Both the position numbers and the translations under genes were made by a program. Below are positions 4,737 through 6,823 of a stretch of DNA of 6,823 nucleotides, piece after piece. This stretch comes from GCA-2726865 sp050053595 (GTDB lineage Archaea > Thermoproteota > Bathyarchaeia > TCS64), in NCBI GenBank assembly GCA_050053595.1, contig JASFTK010000076.1:1-6823 (forward strand), written 5' to 3'. A model generated the notes under the pieces. That model was not told where the DNA came from and ran no database searches. It was given only the letters and a program-made list of their open reading frames with translations. Within the stretch, counting starts at the first letter, position 1. The number at the start of each line of letters is the position of its first letter.

Positions 4737-5939
4737 ATGTCTGAGGCTTTTTTTAATTCTCAGCCTTCCCCGGAGGAGATCCGGGAGAGGATAGAGGGTT
4801 ATCCGTCGTGGTTGGAGATTGATCTAGATTGTCTCCGATTCAACTTGGATCGGATCCGGGAGTGGACGGGGGTGGAGGTTATCCCCTGCGTCAAGACCAA
4901 CGCTTACGGCCACGGATTGGTACCGGTGGCGGCGTACCTCTCAAGGGAGGGGGTGGATCGGGTGCTGGTGGCGAAGCTCTGGGAGGCGGTCCAGATCCGT
5001 GGAGCCGGGTTGGGCGTCGGTGTGATCAATATGGATCCCCTGTTCAGTCGGGAGCAGTATGAATGGGTCGTTGCAAATGATGTGGCCCAGACGGTCTATA
5101 CCCGTGACCACGGTCGGGGGGTGAGCGACGCCACGAGGAAACTAGAGTGCGGGGCTGAGGTCTTTGTGAAGGTGGACACAGGGCTTGGGCGCGTAGGGGT
5201 GAGACACGGTAAGGCTGCGGGGCTCATCGAGCACGTGGCTGAGCTCCACGGGATCTCAGTAGCGGGGGTGTTCTCGACACTGACCGAGGACCCTGAGTTC
5301 GATCGAGTGCAGTTGGAGAGACTGGTGACCCTGAAGAGGGAGCTGGAGAAGCGGGGGGTCGTGGTCCCTTCCTGGAGTCTGGCGAGCAGTAATGCGGTGT
5401 TCCATCTCCCTGAAAGCCATCTGACTGCGGTGAGGCCGGGGCTGATGCTATACGGTCTGTACCCGGAGCCTGAGGATCGGGAGGTGGGGCTGGAGCTGAG
5501 ACCGGTGATGGCGTTCCGGGCCCGGGTGGAGCACGAGAAGTATATAGAGGCGGGGGAGACGCTGACGTATAGCCGTAGGTTCGTGGCCCCCCGGCGGATG
5601 CAGGTGGGGACGCTGCATGTGGGTTACTCTGACGGGGTCCCCCGGGGCCTAACCAACCGGGGTTATGTGAACGTGGGGGGTGCCCTGAAGGAGGTGCTGG
5701 GGGCTGTCTCGGTGAACCACATGGTGGTGGACCTGGATGGGACTGATGCTTTGACGGGGGATGTGGTGGAGGTGGTGACAAGGGAGGGGGAGTGCACATT
5801 GGAGCGGCAGGCGGCGAGGGCTGCTATCATGGGGTACCAGTTCTGTGTGGGGCTGAACCCGTTGACCCCCCGGGTCTACGTGGAGGGTGGGGAGCCGTTG
5901 ATGTTGAGTGAGCCCCGGCTTGTGGAGAGTAGAGGGTAG
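4737..5939 (+). CDS. alr: Alanine racemase-family PLP enzyme
   Basis: The 400-residue protein fits fold type III alanine racemase, which interconverts L- and D-alanine. Lys53 in CVKTNAYGHG is the PLP lysine. KVDTGLGRVG holds Lys145 and Arg152, equivalents of the carbamylated lysine and carboxylate-binding arginine of Geobacillus Alr (K129, R136). Arg233 in VRPGLMLYGL contacts the PLP ring nitrogen. Tyr278 in LTYSRR is the second catalytic base in the C-terminal beta domain, followed by HVGYSDGVPR (294-303). Two places depart from the family. FSTL (179-182) replaces the usual FTHF/MSHL, so the active-site histidine is Thr181, and SVNHM replaces SMDQM (Val326, Asn327, His328). Alr is uncommon in archaea, which lack murein. 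The coding strand is markedly G-rich, which may indicate transfer. A GTG start at 4725 would add four residues. Substrate could differ from alanine. Confidence 0.87.
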   Translation: MSEAFFNSQPSPEEIRERIEGYPSWLEIDLDCLRFNLDRIREWTGVEVIPCVKTNAYGHGLVPVAAYLSREGVDRVLVAKLWEAVQIRGAGLGVGVINMDPLFSREQYEWVVANDVAQTVYTRDHGRGVSDATRKLECGAEVFVKVDTGLGRVGVRHGKAAGLIEHVAELHGISVAGVFSTLTEDPEFDRVQLERLVTLKRELEKRGVVVPSWSLASSNAVFHLPESHLTAVRPGLMLYGLYPEPEDREVGLELRPVMAFRARVEHEKYIEAGETLTYSRRFVAPRRMQVGTLHVGYSDGVPRGLTNRGYVNVGGALKEVLGAVSVNHMVVDLDGTDALTGDVVEVVTREGECTLERQAARAAIMGYQFCVGLNPLTPRVYVEGGEPLMLSEPRLVESRG

Positions 5940-5942
5940 TCA

Positions 5943-5949
5943 TTTAAAT
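5943..5949 (+). promoter_or_regulatory. TATA box of the tRNA gene
   Basis: TTTAAAT is centred 30 bases before the first base of the tRNA, the usual spacing for archaeal tRNA promoters with a short 5' leader removed by RNase P. It starts 4 bases after the racemase stop codon, so the tRNA has its own promoter. Confidence 0.65.
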
Positions 5950-5975
5950 CTAGGGATAGTATTGTTGTTGGAAAG

Positions 5976-6082
5976 GCCGGGGTAGCATAGCTAGGCTAAT
6001 GCGCTGGACTCATGATCCAGAGGTTTGTGGCACCAGTGCCTGGGCCGGATAAAGAGCGTGGGTTCAAATCCCTCCCCCGGCA
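5976..6082 (+). tRNA. tRNA-Met (CAT), elongator type, with probable intron in variable loop
   Basis: The acceptor stem GCCGGGG (5976-5982) pairs perfectly with CCCCGGC (6075-6081), and the discriminator is A6082. The D arm is GCAT/ATGC with A14, G15 and G18G19 in place. The anticodon stem CTGGA/TCCAG (6004-6008, 6016-6020) encloses CTCATGA, so the anticodon is CAT at 6011-6013. The T arm is GTGGG-TTCAAAT-CCCTC, with a T-T mismatch at 50-64. CCA is not encoded. Lack of GGG/CCC pairs in the anticodon stem argues against an initiator; tRNA-Ile2, whose CAT is modified, is an alternative. Between the anticodon and T stems lie 37 bases instead of about 5. Removing 32 of them (for example 6025-6056) restores a standard AGGTC variable loop and a 75-base tRNA. 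Confidence 0.9.
6025..6056 (+). other. Putative non-canonical tRNA intron in the variable loop
   Basis: The insert folds on itself: GGC-A-CCAG (6029-6036) pairs with CTGG-GCC (6040-6046) around the loop TGC, with a single bulged A. Boundaries are inferred from restoring AGGT plus C as the variable loop; AGAGC from the 3' side would give the same length with shifted boundaries. Archaeal introns at such positions are cut by the tRNA splicing endonuclease at a bulge-helix-bulge motif. I could only find a relaxed version here (TTGT with ATAA as the central helix), so the splice sites are uncertain. Confidence 0.55.
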
Positions 6083-6088
6083 CTCTTA

Positions 6089-6126
6089 GATTTGAGCATC
6101 CCACGGCCATTGATATGGTTCAAATC
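6089..6126 (+). repeat. Inverted repeat and T-arm-like string after the tRNA
   Basis: GATTTGA (6089-6095) and TCAAATC (6120-6126) form a 7-base inverted repeat. The second arm is part of GGTTCAAATC (6117-6126), an exact 10-base copy of the tRNA T-arm core at 6061-6070. The flanking bases do not form a T stem, so this is not a second tRNA. The rest of 6083-6170 holds only the SHOCT gene's upstream signals. Confidence 0.35.
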
Positions 6127-6159
6127 TCGCCGTTCCCCCCAATTTATTCAGAATATAAA

Positions 6160-6165
6160 GAGGGG
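6160..6165 (+). promoter_or_regulatory. Shine-Dalgarno site of the SHOCT gene
   Basis: GAGGGG ends 5 bases before ATG 6171 and supports that start. The ATG at 6166 is not a candidate because it reaches a stop two codons later. Confidence 0.6.
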
Positions 6166-6170
6166 ATGTC

Positions 6171-6404
6171 ATGAACGGATGGATGGGCCACATGTGGAAT
6201 TTCTGGGGGATGGGCTGGGGGATGTGGTTCTGGTTACTTGTGATTGTGGGGTTCGGATACCTGTTATACACGACCACAATCCCCAGGACCCCCACGAGAA
6301 GGAAGGAAGATCCGGTGGAGGTCGCTCGTATGAGGCTGGCCAGAGGGGAGATAACCCCGGAGGAGTTCGAGAAGATCAAGGAGACCCTAAAGAGGTCAGG
6401 GTGA
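6171..6404 (+). CDS. Small membrane protein with Met/Trp-rich N-terminus and C-terminal SHOCT domain
   Basis: The 77-residue protein starts with 18 residues rich in Met (5), Trp (4) and Gly plus His7 (MNGWMGHM...), on what would probably be the outer face. One membrane helix follows at about 17-34 (WFWLLVIVGFGYLLY), then a basic stretch with Arg43, Arg44 and Lys45. The C-terminal segment (about 47-74), with RLARGEITPEEFEKIKETL, is a SHOCT domain, a short helical element found at the end of many small bacterial and archaeal membrane proteins. The role of SHOCT is not well defined. Met- and His-rich termini of this kind often accompany copper-handling proteins, but metal binding here is inference. 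A TTTATT string at 6143-6148 is a weak promoter candidate. It overlaps the next gene by four bases (GTGA), so translation is probably coupled. Confidence 0.88.
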   Translation: MNGWMGHMWNFWGMGWGMWFWLLVIVGFGYLLYTTTIPRTPTRRKEDPVEVARMRLARGEITPEEFEKIKETLKRSG

Positions 6405-6823
6405 GCGATATAAGCTACAATCGTAACCTGGTTATCGGCTTTGTGATCATCGCAGTTGGTCTGGCGGGGGTCCTCTACTACAGCTTTTTCTCGACAAGGG
6501 ATCTAGGCCTCGATAGGGCGGAGAGGATAGCTGAGAGATACTTGGAATCCCTCAACGACCCTGACCTCGCCATCGGGGAGATAATGGAGTTCGAGTACAA
6601 CCACTACGTCGTCTATAACGAGAAGTCCACGGGGATCGGCGCCTTCGAGATGCTCATCGACAAGGGGAGTGGCCGCATCTTCCCCGAGTATGGCCCCAAT
6701 ATGATGTGGAATACGAAATACGGCCATGGTGGGATGATGGGCGGTTTCTCGCAGACCCCCTCAGGTGAAGTCATTAACGAGGAAGAGGCACTTGAGATAG
6801 CCCAGGCCTTTCTGGATGGGGTT
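6401..6823 (+). CDS. Membrane-anchored PepSY-like protein, 3'-truncated by window edge
   Basis: A reading frame of 141 codons runs from GTG 6401 to the window end without a stop. GTG overlaps the upstream TGA as GTGA, and GAGGT (6392-6396) lies 4 bases before it. Residues 10-28 form an uncleaved signal anchor or membrane helix (LVIGFVIIAVGLAGVLYYS). Residues about 36-96 (RAERIAERYLESL, IMEFEYNHYVVYNEKSTGIGAF, LIDKGSGRIFPEYGPN) resemble one PepSY-like unit: an amphipathic helix, then beta strands with a D-x-x-S/T-G turn. The motif GPNMMWNTKYG is followed by HGGMMGG (109-115), rich in Met, Gly and His. At about 126 a second helix (NEEEALEIAQAFLDG) suggests a second repeat. Comparable small bacterial proteins occur near metal-handling genes as far as I recall. 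Function is unproven; extracytoplasmic metal or peptide binding is possible. Confidence 0.8.
   Translation, partial: MSDISYNRNLVIGFVIIAVGLAGVLYYSFFSTRDLGLDRAERIAERYLESLNDPDLAIGEIMEFEYNHYVVYNEKSTGIGAFEMLIDKGSGRIFPEYGPNMMWNTKYGHGGMMGGFSQTPSGEVINEEEALEIAQAFLDGV

Noticed and set aside
5224..5799. Open 191-residue frame on the minus strand opposite the racemase
   Set aside because: The Pro/Ser-rich product is what results from reading a GGG-rich coding strand backwards; the racemase motifs on the plus strand explain the region.
6083..6145. Second tRNA immediately downstream of tRNA-Met
   Set aside because: Only the GGTTCAAATC string is tRNA-like. The T stem would have one Watson-Crick pair and one wobble, and no anticodon arm or acceptor stem can be drawn.
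1..6823. CRISPR array, insertion sequence or transposase
   Set aside because: No regularly spaced direct repeats, terminal inverted repeats with target duplications, or transposase or integrase motifs were seen on either strand.

Overview
The window is archaeal chromosomal DNA. The direct evidence is the N-terminus of a thermosome (group II chaperonin) subunit, TATA boxes of the TTTATA/TTTAAA type placed about 25-30 bases before predicted transcript starts, a tRNA gene with no encoded CCA that appears to carry a non-canonical intron, and T-run termination instead of bacterial-style terminators. Several genes have Shine-Dalgarno sites, while the DUF362 gene looks leaderless. I cannot assign a lineage from sequence alone. 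The mix would suit an uncultured TACK- or Bathyarchaeia-like or Thermoplasmata-like genome, but that is a guess.

Layout. Positions 1-167 (minus) hold the start of the thermosome gene, truncated by the window edge. A 195-base divergent region with a strong TGATCAG/CTGATCA inverted repeat separates it from two small overlapping plus-strand genes (363-888) that encode unrecognised proteins sharing one helical motif. They converge on a DUF362 gene (885-1709, minus), and the two stop codons share one CTAG. A second divergent region leads to a class III PLP aminotransferase (1923-3317, plus), followed by a T-run, a TATA box and a compact DEAD-box RNA helicase (3406-4527, plus). The 209 bases between the helicase and the next gene are unusually structured: a nested hairpin over the helicase stop, then a possible small RNA with its own TATA box and T-run. 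An alanine racemase-family gene follows (4737-5939, plus), with a G-rich coding strand unlike the aminotransferase. Next comes an elongator-type tRNA-Met(CAT) with about 32 extra bases in the variable loop (5976-6082). The window ends in a translationally coupled pair: a Met/Trp-rich SHOCT membrane protein (6171-6404) and a membrane-anchored PepSY-like protein (6401 to beyond the edge).

The genes do not form one pathway. Most appear to be separate transcription units for chaperone, RNA metabolism, amino-acid metabolism and translation. The only clear co-transcribed sets are the two small genes at 363-888 and the SHOCT/PepSY pair. The items most worth following are the tRNA insertion, the candidate RNA upstream of the racemase, the racemase itself (uncommon in archaea, with substitutions at usually conserved positions), and the Met/His-rich membrane pair.
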